Assembly: GCA_905234735.1 (NCBI GenBank) | Contig: CAJOJA010000013.1 | Coordinates: 62,811-106,231 of the forward strand | Direction of reading: 5' to 3' | Source of the DNA: an uncultured Bacteroidaceae bacterium | Lineage (GTDB): Bacteria > Bacteroidota > Bacteroidia > Bacteroidales > Bacteroidaceae | DNA: 43,421 nt | Shown: one piece after another, positions 7,191 to 14,898 of the stretch | Layout of the letters: the number at the start of each line of letters is the position of its first letter | Position numbering within the stretch: the first letter of the stretch is position 1 | Program-made: the position numbers and the translations under genes | The notes under the pieces: generated by a model | Told to the model about the DNA's origin: nothing | What the model saw: only the letters and a program-made list of their open reading frames with translations | The model's database searches: none

Positions 7191-8078
7191 TTAACCAATT
7201 GTATGATTATTCAATAACTCCTGCACCAGTCCGTTGATGTCCTCGTCGCTGCCGGTTAATACTTTACTCTCCTTCGCCTTGAAGACGATGTTCTCTACGG
7301 CCTTCACCTTCGTGGGCGAACCTGCCAGACCGCACTGCTGCAGGTCGGCATTGATGTCGGCGGTGGTCAGCTGCTGAATCTTCAGGTACTGCTTCTTGCC
7401 GTACTGGTCGGCGTAGGGTAGTTCCTCGTAGTCTGTGCCCTGCGGCAATTCCAGCGGGGCCAGCGCACGCTTGAACTTCATGACGCGCTTCACATTGCGG
7501 GGACGACAGGGAGCCGCACTGCCATTGACGGTAAGCACCAGAGGCAGAGCAGCCTCCACCGTCTCCACGCCGCCGTCGATGTGGCGCACGACGGTTATCT
7601 TTCCGTCCTTCAGCGAAAGTATCTCTTCGGTGTAGGTGATTTGGTTCAAACCCAGTTTCTCTGCCACCTGGGGGCCCACCTGAGCCGTATCGCCATCGAT
7701 GGCCTGACGACCGCCGATGATGAGGTCCACCTGGGGGCAGACGTGCTTGATGGCCGTGGCCAGGGCATACGAGGTGGCCAGCGTGTCGGCACCGGCAAAG
7801 GCGCGGTCGGTCAAGAGGTAGCCACCATCGGCACCGCGATACATGGCCTCACGGATGACCTCAGCCGCACGGCCGGGACCCATCGTCAAGACGTGCACCG
7901 TGGTTCCGGGGAATTGATCTTTCAGTCGAAGGGCCTGCTCCAAGGCATTCAAGTCCTCGGGATTGAAAATAGCAGGCAACGCACTGCGGTTCACCGTGCC
8001 TTCGGGAGTCATGGCATCGGGACCCACATTGCGTGTGTCGGGCACTTGCTTGGCAAGTACAATAATCTTTAAACTCAT
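7191..8078 (-). CDS. etfB: Electron transfer flavoprotein beta subunit
   Basis: EtfB (295 residues) pairs with EtfA and holds the second nucleotide or FAD site. The start MSLKIIVLAKQVPDTRN, then ALEQALRLKD, VHVLTMGPGRAAEVIREAMYRG, ADLIIGGRQAIDGDTAQVGP-type segment and LPLVLTVNGSAAPCRPRN are classic EtfB/FixA blocks. I chose the ATG at 8078: a longer frame exists to 8147, but its extra 23 residues match no family member and would overlap the promoter at 8118-8148. It is the first gene of the operon. The C-terminus is about 30 residues longer than short EtfB forms, as usual in anaerobes. The reaction partner is the dehydrogenase at 3800-5509. Confidence 0.97.
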   Translation of the reverse strand: MSLKIIVLAKQVPDTRNVGPDAMTPEGTVNRSALPAIFNPEDLNALEQALRLKDQFPGTTVHVLTMGPGRAAEVIREAMYRGADGGYLLTDRAFAGADTLATSYALATAIKHVCPQVDLIIGGRQAIDGDTAQVGPQVAEKLGLNQITYTEEILSLKDGKITVVRHIDGGVETVEAALPLVLTVNGSAAPCRPRNVKRVMKFKRALAPLELPQGTDYEELPYADQYGKKQYLKIQQLTTADINADLQQCGLAGSPTKVKAVENIVFKAKESKVLTGSDEDINGLVQELLNNHTIG

Positions 8079-8117
8079 TTTCCTTATATAAATATGTATA
8101 AATCCATAATTCGGCCG

Positions 8118-8148
8118 CAAAGTTACGAAAAAACGAGCGCAGAACAAA
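8118..8148 (-). promoter_or_regulatory. Promoter of the etf operon (TTTG-N19-TAACTTTG)
   Basis: On the minus strand TTTG (8148-8145) is followed after 19 bp by TAACTTTG (8125-8118), a full match to the Bacteroidetes housekeeping consensus. The leader to the ATG at 8078 is about 35-40 nt. Confidence 0.8.
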
Positions 8149-8200
8149 AGAAATCCATTTCTTTTTTATGCCGAGTGCCAAGTAAGTTCGGCATTTAAGC

Positions 8201-8208
8201 CAAAGTTA
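8201..8208 (-). promoter_or_regulatory. Second possible TAACTTTG box upstream of etfB
   Basis: Another exact TAACTTTG lies on the minus strand, with a weak GTTG at the -33 spacing. It may be a distal promoter for the etf operon. An inverted repeat TGCCGA/TCGGCA (8169-8174, 8188-8193) lies just downstream of it. Otherwise 8149-8323 shows nothing I can name. Confidence 0.4.
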
Positions 8209-8323
8209 CAAAAAAAGCTTGTAAAGAACAACGGATTATGGAAGATTAACGCAATTCGGCCTAAAATAAAGGCAAAAGCGGAGTCGATGTAGTCATCGCC
8301 GATTGGAGAAAAAAGGGAAAACG

Positions 8324-8355
8324 TTAGGAAGTTACGTATATATCTTGTAACTTTG
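8324..8355 (+). promoter_or_regulatory. Promoter of the TonB/Sel1 gene
   Basis: TAACTTTG at 8348-8355 with TTAG (one mismatch to TTTG) at 8324-8327 and a 20-bp spacer. The start codon at 8379 follows after 23 nt. Confidence 0.65.
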
Positions 8356-8378
8356 TCCCATTGTAACACAAGAAAAGC

Positions 8379-9431
8379 ATGAACGACATGAGAAAACTGC
8401 ACATTATCCTGGCCATTCTATGGACAGTCTGCTTGCCAACTATGGCCCAAGAACAAGAAATCTTAGTGTATGAAGGGCGCGTCGTAAACACGCAGGGCAT
8501 ACCCATCAAGGATGTGTTTGTCGGGACCCTCAATACGAATGCCACAGCCACCACGGGGGTAGACGGCGTCTTCCGCCTGGAGCTACCGGAAAAGGGCGAC
8601 TCCGTGGTCATTGCAAAGCGAGGACTTCAGGACTTCCGCACCTATCTGATTCCCTACTTCGACGTGGTCTTCATCCTGGGACAGAACGGCACGTCGTGGC
8701 TACCCTACAGGGATTATGTGGAGAAGATGGAACCTACGGCCAAGGCCTATCTGGAGAAGGGGCTGAACTTCCTGACAGAAGAGGGAGGCCAGGACTACAA
8801 CAAGGCGTTTGCCTGCTTCTTCCGCTCGGCCTGCATGGAGAACACTCAGGCGATGTACCAGCTGGGCAGGATGTACGACGAGGGGCTGTGGGCCACACAG
8901 GACTACCAGAAGGCCATCGACTGGTACAAGAAGGCAAAGAACGTGGCGGAGGCCAACACACGGCTGGGCACGATGTACGAAGAGGGAATGGGCGTGGAAC
9001 AGGACTACCAGAAGGCCATCGGTTACTACCTGACGGCCACCCATCAGGGCGACACGATAGAGGCCCGGAAGCGCGCAGAAAATCTGTACGCACGGAACCT
9101 GGTGGAGCGTCCGAAGGAAGATGACAGAATCCTTGATATACCGGAGACATCGGCCCAATTCCCCGGTGATATCTACGCCTGGCTATCACAAAACATCAAG
9201 TATCCTAGCATTTGCCAGGAAAAGAACATTCAGGGGCGCGTCAGCCTTCAGTTCGTCGTCAACAAGGACGGCAGCATAACGGACGTGAAGGTGCTGCGCT
9301 CGCCCGACCCGGCCCTGGCCGCAGAGGCCATACGCCTCGCAAAAATCATGCCCAAATGGAAACCGGCCATGCAAGGTAACAAACCCGTTCGCATGCGTTG
9401 GGTTTTGCCCGTAATGTTTAAGCTCAGTTAA
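8379..9431 (+). CDS. TonB C-terminal domain protein with Sel1-like repeats
   Basis: A 350-residue exported protein with three parts. After a signal peptide (RKLHIILAILWTVCLPTMAQ) comes a carboxypeptidase-regulatory-like beta domain (about 28-80; GRVVNTQGIPIKDVFVG). Next is a helical stretch with two Sel1-like repeats (about 150-235; QAMYQLGRMYDEG and TRLGTMYEEGMG, each followed by DYQKAI). Last is a TonB C-terminal domain (about 275-350; PSICQEKNIQGRVSLQF, VLRSPDPALAAEA, WKPAMQGNKPVRMRW). TonB-C domains contact outer-membrane receptors, yet this protein has a cleavable-looking signal instead of the usual N-terminal anchor, and no ExoB/ExbD genes are near, so energy coupling is doubtful. Two ATGs are possible, 8379 and 8388. 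It has its own promoter and is monocistronic or weakly linked to the next gene. Domain calls are firm, the role is unknown. Confidence 0.88.
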   Translation: MNDMRKLHIILAILWTVCLPTMAQEQEILVYEGRVVNTQGIPIKDVFVGTLNTNATATTGVDGVFRLELPEKGDSVVIAKRGLQDFRTYLIPYFDVVFILGQNGTSWLPYRDYVEKMEPTAKAYLEKGLNFLTEEGGQDYNKAFACFFRSACMENTQAMYQLGRMYDEGLWATQDYQKAIDWYKKAKNVAEANTRLGTMYEEGMGVEQDYQKAIGYYLTATHQGDTIEARKRAENLYARNLVERPKEDDRILDIPETSAQFPGDIYAWLSQNIKYPSICQEKNIQGRVSLQFVVNKDGSITDVKVLRSPDPALAAEAIRLAKIMPKWKPAMQGNKPVRMRWVLPVMFKLS

Positions 9432-9489
9432 TCAGCCGATTCTCCTACTGGACGTTAGGGAAATTCCCCCATGAGAATAGGGATACTCC

Positions 9490-9521
9490 TTTGCACAGCC
9501 ACCGCAAAGTGCCTAACTTTG
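9490..9521 (+). promoter_or_regulatory. Promoter of the lipoprotein-B3/4-GH115 genes (TTTG-N20-TAACTTTG)
   Basis: TTTG (9490-9493), 20 bp, TAACTTTG (9514-9521); the ATG at 9552 follows after 30 nt. This also argues against starting the coding region at 9471, which would lie upstream of the promoter. Confidence 0.82.
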
Positions 9522-9551
9522 CGCCATCGAAACCTGATAAAACGTACAACT

Positions 9552-10139
9552 ATGAAGACGATGACAAGAAACTTTTGGATGCTGGCTATCATGATAGCAT
9601 GCTCACTGAGCCTGACAAACTGCGACAGACTCGAGGACATGAACATAGGAAGCAACGTCAGCGGACGCTGGTTTGGCGACATGGATATGTGGATCGACGG
9701 CGAGAAAGCACGCGGATCGGAAATCGAGTTCAGCCCCTCGGCCTGGAGCTACAGGTCAGGACGCGGCGTCGAGGTGGACTACTACTATCGCGGCAGCGTC
9801 ACACACTACTTCAACTACGAAATTCGTAACGGCGTCATCTACATGACCTTTGACAACCCCGACCTCGACTGCATCATTCGGGACTACAGCATAGGCTACG
9901 ACTACTTCCGAGGCTACATCGCCGACATCGAAGGCTACAACCAGTCGTACTTCACTCTTCGTAACTACGACCGCTACTGGGAACAGTACGGCTACGACGG
10001 ATACTACGGCTACAGCAAGGAGCAGTCGATGGACACCGACAGCCTGTATAGTGACAACGTAAGCACCCGCTCGACCGGCGAGAAGTACGAACCGAAGTGC
10101 ATAAGGGGGGTGAATAGGATGAAGGGTGAAGGATTATAG
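9552..10139 (+). CDS. Tyr-rich lipoprotein of unknown function
   Basis: A 195-residue protein starting MKTMTRNFWMLAIMIACSLSLTNC, a lipoprotein signal whose Cys is residue 24. The mature part is short, acidic and strikingly rich in Tyr, Asp and Gly (for example VDYYYRGSVTHYF, DYSIGYDYFRGYIAD and EQYGYDGYYGYSKEQ), which suggests a compact beta structure at the outer membrane. An in-frame ATG at 9471 is rejected because the promoter lies inside that extension. The stop is 3 bp before the next ATG, so it is co-transcribed with the B3/B4 gene. I do not recognise the family, and no function is assigned. Confidence 0.85.
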   Translation: MKTMTRNFWMLAIMIACSLSLTNCDRLEDMNIGSNVSGRWFGDMDMWIDGEKARGSEIEFSPSAWSYRSGRGVEVDYYYRGSVTHYFNYEIRNGVIYMTFDNPDLDCIIRDYSIGYDYFRGYIADIEGYNQSYFTLRNYDRYWEQYGYDGYYGYSKEQSMDTDSLYSDNVSTRSTGEKYEPKCIRGVNRMKGEGL

Positions 10140-10142
10140 AAT

Positions 10143-10817
10143 ATGGATTTTATCATAAGTAACGAGATACGACAACGGTGCCCGGAGTTCGTGGGTGCCG
10201 CTGTCGTGGCTTCTGTAAAGAATACGGAAGAGAACGAGGAACTATGGGCAGAAATTGCCCATTTCATCGAGGATTATCGACTTCGATACACCACCGACAG
10301 CATCAAGCAGATGCCCTCCATCGAGGCCACACGCGAGATGTATAAACGCTGTGGGAAGGACCCCAGCCGATACCGCCCGAGCGGCGAAGCACTGGTGCGA
10401 CGGACACTGAAGGGGAACGACCTCTATCGTGTATCGACACTGGTAGACCTCATCAACCTGGCCTCCATAGCATACGGGTACAGCATCGGAGGATTCGATG
10501 CCGACAAGATTCAGGGCAGCGTGCTGACACTGGGAATAGGACGCGAAGGAGAACCCTACGAAGGCATCGGACGAGGGACGCTGAACATACAGGGGCTGCC
10601 CGTATATCGCGATGAAATGGGTGGAATCGGCACTCCGACCAGCGACAATGAACGAACCAAGATAGACCTCGGCACCACCCGACTGCTCTGCATCGTCAAC
10701 GGCTACGATGGCAACCAAGCCGAGACGGAGGCCTGCGCACGCTTCATCCAGGAGCTGCTGCGGAAATATGCACAAAGCGACGGCGGAGAGTGTGTGGTGT
10801 TCGGAAAGGAAGCTTAA
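10143..10817 (+). CDS. B3/B4 tRNA-binding domain protein
   Basis: The 224-residue product has the B3/B4 fold known from the beta subunit of phenylalanyl-tRNA synthetase, here stand-alone. The key block is at about 65-95: SIEATREMYKRCGKDPSRY followed by RPSGEALVRRTLKG, then the Asn-rich VDLINLASIAYG and the C-terminal GTPTSDNERTKIDLGTTRLLCIVNG. Stand-alone B3/B4 proteins are proposed to bind or edit aminoacyl substrates, but their role is not settled. It starts 3 bp after the lipoprotein stop and ends 16 bp before the GH115 start, so the three genes probably share one transcript, without an obvious functional link. The product is cytoplasmic: no signal sequence. Confidence 0.88.
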   Translation: MDFIISNEIRQRCPEFVGAAVVASVKNTEENEELWAEIAHFIEDYRLRYTTDSIKQMPSIEATREMYKRCGKDPSRYRPSGEALVRRTLKGNDLYRVSTLVDLINLASIAYGYSIGGFDADKIQGSVLTLGIGREGEPYEGIGRGTLNIQGLPVYRDEMGGIGTPTSDNERTKIDLGTTRLLCIVNGYDGNQAETEACARFIQELLRKYAQSDGGECVVFGKEA

Positions 10818-10833
10818 CAATAGGATAAACACC

Positions 10834-13149
10834 ATGAAACGACTGACGAGCATCCTCCTGTGCGTACTGGCTACGGCAGGTGCCTGGGCCCTGGAATGGC
10901 CTGCGGGCAAAACGATTAGCATCGACTGTGATACGGCAAAAATGGAACCCGTGGTGAAGAGGGCCCTATGGATGTTCGGCGGAGACTGTAGCCTGGTGCT
11001 GGGAAGCCACACGGAACTGCGCCAGGGGGGCGACATCGTGATGCGCATTGACCCACGACGGACAAAGAGAAAATGGGAAGCCTTCCGACTGGAAGTGAAC
11101 AGTGGACGCATACATATCACGGGCAGCGACGGACACGGTTTGGCCTACGGACTGCTGGAAGTGTCGCGACTCCTGGGCGTATCGCCCTGGACATGGTGGG
11201 CCGACGTCGTCCCACAGAGACTGGAACGCTTCACGCTGCCCGAGGGGTACCGCACCGAACAGGCCCCCGATGTGGAGTTCCGGGGCATATTCGTCAACGA
11301 CGAGGACTGGGGACTGCTACCCTGGGCCACAAACACCCACGAACCTGAATGTCAACGTCAACTGAACCACACACGCATCAACAACGAGGTGGCCGACTGG
11401 GAGGTGATGCCCGAGGGCAAACCGGCCAAGGTGAAGGGGCGTGTGGGACCACGAACGCACAGCCGTATCTTTGAGCTCCTGCTGCGCCTGCGTGCCAACA
11501 CCTTCTGGCCTGCTATGCACGAGTGTACGGAGCCTTTCTTCCTTTGCGACGAGAACCGCCAAGTGGCCCACCAGTATGGCATCTACATCGGCACCAGCCA
11601 CTGCGAACCGATGGCCTGCAACGTCAATGGCGAGTGGCGCGTGCGCGGACGAGGAGAATATGACTACATACAGAATAGTGACAACGTGAAGCGCTTCTGG
11701 GAAGAGCGCGTCCGCGATGTGGCCCGACAGCCCATCCTCTACACCCTGGGCATGCGCGGGGTACACGACGGGGCCATGAACGGTGCCAAGACGGTGGAGG
11801 AACAGAAGGCGGTGCTGGAACGTGTCCTGCGCGACCAGCGCGAGATGCTCACGCAGTACGTTGATCCGGACGTAACCCGCGTACCGCAAGTCTTCATCCC
11901 CTACAAGGAGGTGCTTGAGGTATACAATGCCGGACTCGAGGTGCCCGACGACGTCTGCCTGATGTGGTGCGACGACAACTACGGCTACATCCGCCACTTC
12001 CCCACCAAGGAGGAACGCAGCCGAAGGGGAGGAAACGGCGTCTACTACCACGTCTCGTACTGGGGACGCCCCCACGACTACCTGTGGCTGGGCACCTTCT
12101 TGCCCGAATTGCTCTTCCAGCAGATGTCGACAGCCTATGACCACGACGTGCGCCGCATCTGGGTACTGAACGTGGGCGACATCAAGCCCGCAGAATACCA
12201 GACCGAACTGTTCCTGGACATGGCCTGGGATATCGACAAAGTCCGCAGACAGGGCACAGAGAGACACCTCAGCGCGTTCCTCGAACGCGAGTTCAGCCCA
12301 CAACTGGGACGGCCGCTCACCGCCCTCATGCAGGAACACTACCAACTGGCCTTCGACTGCAAACCCGAGTTCCTGGGGGGCACACGTGCCGAAGAACCCG
12401 ACCGTGCCTACTGGAACACCATTCGCGACCTGCCCCTGTCAGCGGATGACATCCACCGTCGGCTGGCTCGTTATCAGCTGATTGAAGACCAGGTAGAGAC
12501 GCTTTCTGCCAATGTCCCCCGAGAGCGTCGCGATGCCTACTTCCAACTGGTGAAATACCCCCTGCAGGTCGCAGCCGAAATGAACAAGAAGATGCTCTCC
12601 GCCCAACTGGCACGCCACGGATTGGCCGACTGGCAGGACAGCCAGTCGGCTCTGGACAGCATACTGTCGCTCACCCGCATCTACAACAACGACAAATGGC
12701 GCGGCATCATGGACCACCAGCCCCGACGGATGCCTGTATTCCTGCCCGTTCCACGAACCGAGGCCCTGCAGCCTCTGCCCGAACCACAGAAGGAGTCCAT
12801 CGTACGCGACTTCCCTGGCAGAAAAAGTTTCCGCAGGCTGAAGAGTCAAACGTTCCAGCTGCCCGCGCTGAAGGGCGACTCTGCCCTGATTGAGGTGCGT
12901 CTGCTGCCCACCCATGCCATCCGAGGCAACACCCTGCGTTTCCAACTACAGTTCGACGCTTGGAAGAGCAGCCCCATCGACTACGAGACCCACGGGCGCA
13001 GCGAGGAGTGGAAACAGAACGTACTGCGCAACTATGCCGTGCGTCGCATCGCCGTGCCCATCAAGAATGAGAAGACCGACCACAGACTGACCATCCGTGC
13101 CCTCGACCCCGGCATCGTCCCCTTGCAGGTCATCGTTACCCCCAAGTAA
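10834..13149 (+). CDS. GH115 family glycoside hydrolase (xylan alpha-glucuronidase-like)
   Basis: A 771-residue exported enzyme with signal peptide MKRLTSILLCVLATAGAWA. Typical GH115 segments run in order: SDGHGLAYGLLEVSRLLGVSP, FRGIFVNDEDWGLLPWA, the long ELLLRLRANTFWPAMHE block, YGIYIGTSHCEPM, LGMRGVHDGAM, VCLMWCDDNYGYIRHFP, GVYYHVSYWGRPHDYLW and WVLNVGDIKPAEYQTELFL. GH115 enzymes remove 4-O-methyl-glucuronic acid (or glucuronic acid) from xylan side chains, so glucuronoxylan is the likely substrate class. The frame is open upstream to 10708, but that extension lies within the B3/B4 gene; the ATG at 10834 gives the signal peptide. Neighbouring acetylesterase and CotH genes support a glycan context, though no SusC/SusD pair is in the window. 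Confidence 0.92.
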   Translation: MKRLTSILLCVLATAGAWALEWPAGKTISIDCDTAKMEPVVKRALWMFGGDCSLVLGSHTELRQGGDIVMRIDPRRTKRKWEAFRLEVNSGRIHITGSDGHGLAYGLLEVSRLLGVSPWTWWADVVPQRLERFTLPEGYRTEQAPDVEFRGIFVNDEDWGLLPWATNTHEPECQRQLNHTRINNEVADWEVMPEGKPAKVKGRVGPRTHSRIFELLLRLRANTFWPAMHECTEPFFLCDENRQVAHQYGIYIGTSHCEPMACNVNGEWRVRGRGEYDYIQNSDNVKRFWEERVRDVARQPILYTLGMRGVHDGAMNGAKTVEEQKAVLERVLRDQREMLTQYVDPDVTRVPQVFIPYKEVLEVYNAGLEVPDDVCLMWCDDNYGYIRHFPTKEERSRRGGNGVYYHVSYWGRPHDYLWLGTFLPELLFQQMSTAYDHDVRRIWVLNVGDIKPAEYQTELFLDMAWDIDKVRRQGTERHLSAFLEREFSPQLGRPLTALMQEHYQLAFDCKPEFLGGTRAEEPDRAYWNTIRDLPLSADDIHRRLARYQLIEDQVETLSANVPRERRDAYFQLVKYPLQVAAEMNKKMLSAQLARHGLADWQDSQSALDSILSLTRIYNNDKWRGIMDHQPRRMPVFLPVPRTEALQPLPEPQKESIVRDFPGRKSFRRLKSQTFQLPALKGDSALIEVRLLPTHAIRGNTLRFQLQFDAWKSSPIDYETHGRSEEWKQNVLRNYAVRRIAVPIKNEKTDHRLTIRALDPGIVPLQVIVTPK

Positions 13150-13179
13150 GTCCCGCTTTGTCGTAAAATCGGGAATAAA

Positions 13180-13211
13180 TTTGGTAAAACGGCAGAATTG
13201 CATTAACTTTG
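13180..13211 (+). promoter_or_regulatory. Promoter of the esterase-CotH operon (TTTG-N20-TAACTTTG)
   Basis: TTTG at 13180-13183 and TAACTTTG at 13204-13211, 20 bp apart, a full consensus match. A second near copy, TAACTTTA (13225-13232), lies only 11 bp before the ATG and has no -33 partner. Confidence 0.82.
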
Positions 13212-13242
13212 TCGGATAATACATTAACTTTACACGCGCGCA

Positions 13243-14898
13243 ATGAAGAAAACAAACTTAGCCATAGCCCTGTTGGCACTGAGCCTGAACCTGACAGCAC
13301 AGAACGACTATCGTCCCATGGAGGACGTGAACAAAGTGGTGGACCTGACACTTGACTCACTGGAAAAGGCCGCAACAGCCCGTCCCGTTGCCGGCAGCAG
13401 CAGAAAGGGCAACAACCCCGTGCTGTTCCTCATCGGCAACAGCACCATGCGCACCGGAACACTGGGCAACGGCGACAACGGACAATGGGGCTGGGGATAT
13501 TATGCCCACGAATATTTCGACGAGAAGCAGATTACCGTTGAGAACCAAGCACTGGGAGGCACCTCGAGCCGCACGTTCTACACTCGCCTGTGGCCCGACG
13601 TGAAGAAGGGCATACAGCCGGGCGACTACGTCATCATCGAACTCGGACACAACGACAACGGTCCTTTCGACTCGGGTCGGGCACGTGCCACGATCCGAGG
13701 CATATCGGCCACCGACTCGCTGAAGGTGACCATCAAGGAGACGGGCGTGAAGGAAACCGTCTACTCCTACGGCGAATACATGCGCCGCTTCGTGCGTGAG
13801 ACACGGGCGCTGGGGGCCCACCCCATCCTGATGAGCCTGACTCCGCGCAACGCCTACGAACGGCCCGGACGGGTGACCCGCGTCAACGAGACGTTCGGAT
13901 TGTGGGCACGACAGATTGCCGAGGAACTGAACTGTCCCTTCGTAGACCTGAACGAGATTTCCGCCAGAAAATACGACCGGATGTCGGAGTGGAAGTTCAA
14001 CTACCACTTCTATCTCGACCACATCCACACATCGGCCTTCGGTGCACAGCTGAATGCACGCAGTGCTGCCGACGGACTCATGCAGTGCAACCACCCCGAA
14101 GTAGGGCCGCTGAAGGCTATGATGAAGACCGAACGCCCCACCACAGGCGTTAAGCGACAGAAGGGCAAGCCCGTAGTGTTCATCACCGGCGACTCTACGG
14201 TGAAGAACACCGACAAGGAGGAGGACGGAATGTGGGGCTGGGGCAGTCAGGCTGCCGTCATCTTCGACACGGAAAAGATTGTCATCCAGAACTCGGCACA
14301 GGCTGGCCGGTCGTGCCGCTCGTACCTGCGCGAGGGGCGATGGGACAAGGTGATAAACGACGTGCAGGAGGGCGATTTCGTGCTCATACAGTTCGGTCAC
14401 AACGATGCCGGCAACGAACTGGCCCACGGCAAGGCCCGCAACGACATCACGGGTACGGCCGATTCGAGCCACGTCTATCGTGTCCGTACGGACCAGGAGG
14501 TCCGCAACGAGGTGGTCTACACCTTCGGTTGGTACCTACGCAAGATGATTGACGACGTGCGCGAAAAGGGAGCAACCCCCATCCTCGTCAGCCTGACACC
14601 AAGAAACGAGTGGGGCGACGGCCAGAAGAACAAATGGACAGAGGGTAAGATAGAACGCCGCAACGACTCGTTTGGCCGATGGTATCGCGATGTAGTGGAA
14701 ATGACGGGCGTGGAGTTCGTAGACCTGCACAACATCACTGCCGACGCCCTGGACGAAATGGGACGCGAGAAGGCACAGGAGTTCTACAAGAAAGACCACA
14801 CGCACACCAGCAAGATGGGTGCCCTGCTGAATGCCCAAAGCATTGCCAAGGGACTGCGACAGAACAACAGTAAACTATCCAATTACTTGAGACCATGA
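13243..14898 (+). CDS. Tandem-domain SGNH/GDSL acetylesterase (rhamnogalacturonan acetylesterase-like)
   Basis: A 551-residue secreted protein (MKKTNLAIALLALSLNLTAQ) with two copies of one SGNH hydrolase fold, about 60-285 and 305-545. Each copy shows the four blocks: the nucleophile block (FLIGNSTMRTG, then VFITGDSTVKN), the Gly block (ALGGTSSRTF; AQAGRSCRSY), the Asn block (ELGHNDNG; QFGHNDAG) and the catalytic Asp-His block (DHIHTSAFGAQLNA; DHTHTSKMGALLNA). The family removes acetyl groups from pectin or xylan backbones; next to a GH115 enzyme, acetylated plant polysaccharide is plausible. The first copy has Asn in place of the usual Asp before the Ser (GNST, not GDST); the Ser-Asp-His set is intact. 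Its stop overlaps the next start (ATGA), so it is translationally coupled to the CotH gene. Confidence 0.9.
   Translation: MKKTNLAIALLALSLNLTAQNDYRPMEDVNKVVDLTLDSLEKAATARPVAGSSRKGNNPVLFLIGNSTMRTGTLGNGDNGQWGWGYYAHEYFDEKQITVENQALGGTSSRTFYTRLWPDVKKGIQPGDYVIIELGHNDNGPFDSGRARATIRGISATDSLKVTIKETGVKETVYSYGEYMRRFVRETRALGAHPILMSLTPRNAYERPGRVTRVNETFGLWARQIAEELNCPFVDLNEISARKYDRMSEWKFNYHFYLDHIHTSAFGAQLNARSAADGLMQCNHPEVGPLKAMMKTERPTTGVKRQKGKPVVFITGDSTVKNTDKEEDGMWGWGSQAAVIFDTEKIVIQNSAQAGRSCRSYLREGRWDKVINDVQEGDFVLIQFGHNDAGNELAHGKARNDITGTADSSHVYRVRTDQEVRNEVVYTFGWYLRKMIDDVREKGATPILVSLTPRNEWGDGQKNKWTEGKIERRNDSFGRWYRDVVEMTGVEFVDLHNITADALDEMGREKAQEFYKKDHTHTSKMGALLNAQSIAKGLRQNNSKLSNYLRP

Noticed and set aside
8079..8147. 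Longer start for etfB at 8147
   Set aside because: The added 23 residues match no EtfB and overlap the operon promoter.
8169..8193. Terminator TGCCGA...TCGGCA between the etf and TonB/Sel1 genes
   Set aside because: The stem is only 6 bp and no T run follows on either strand in the right place; both flanking genes diverge, so no terminator is needed.
9471..9551. Longer start for the Tyr-rich lipoprotein
   Set aside because: It would place the consensus promoter 9490-9521 within the coding region and hide the lipoprotein signal.
10708..10833. Longer start for the GH115 gene
   Set aside because: The extension overlaps the B3/B4 gene and lacks a signal peptide.
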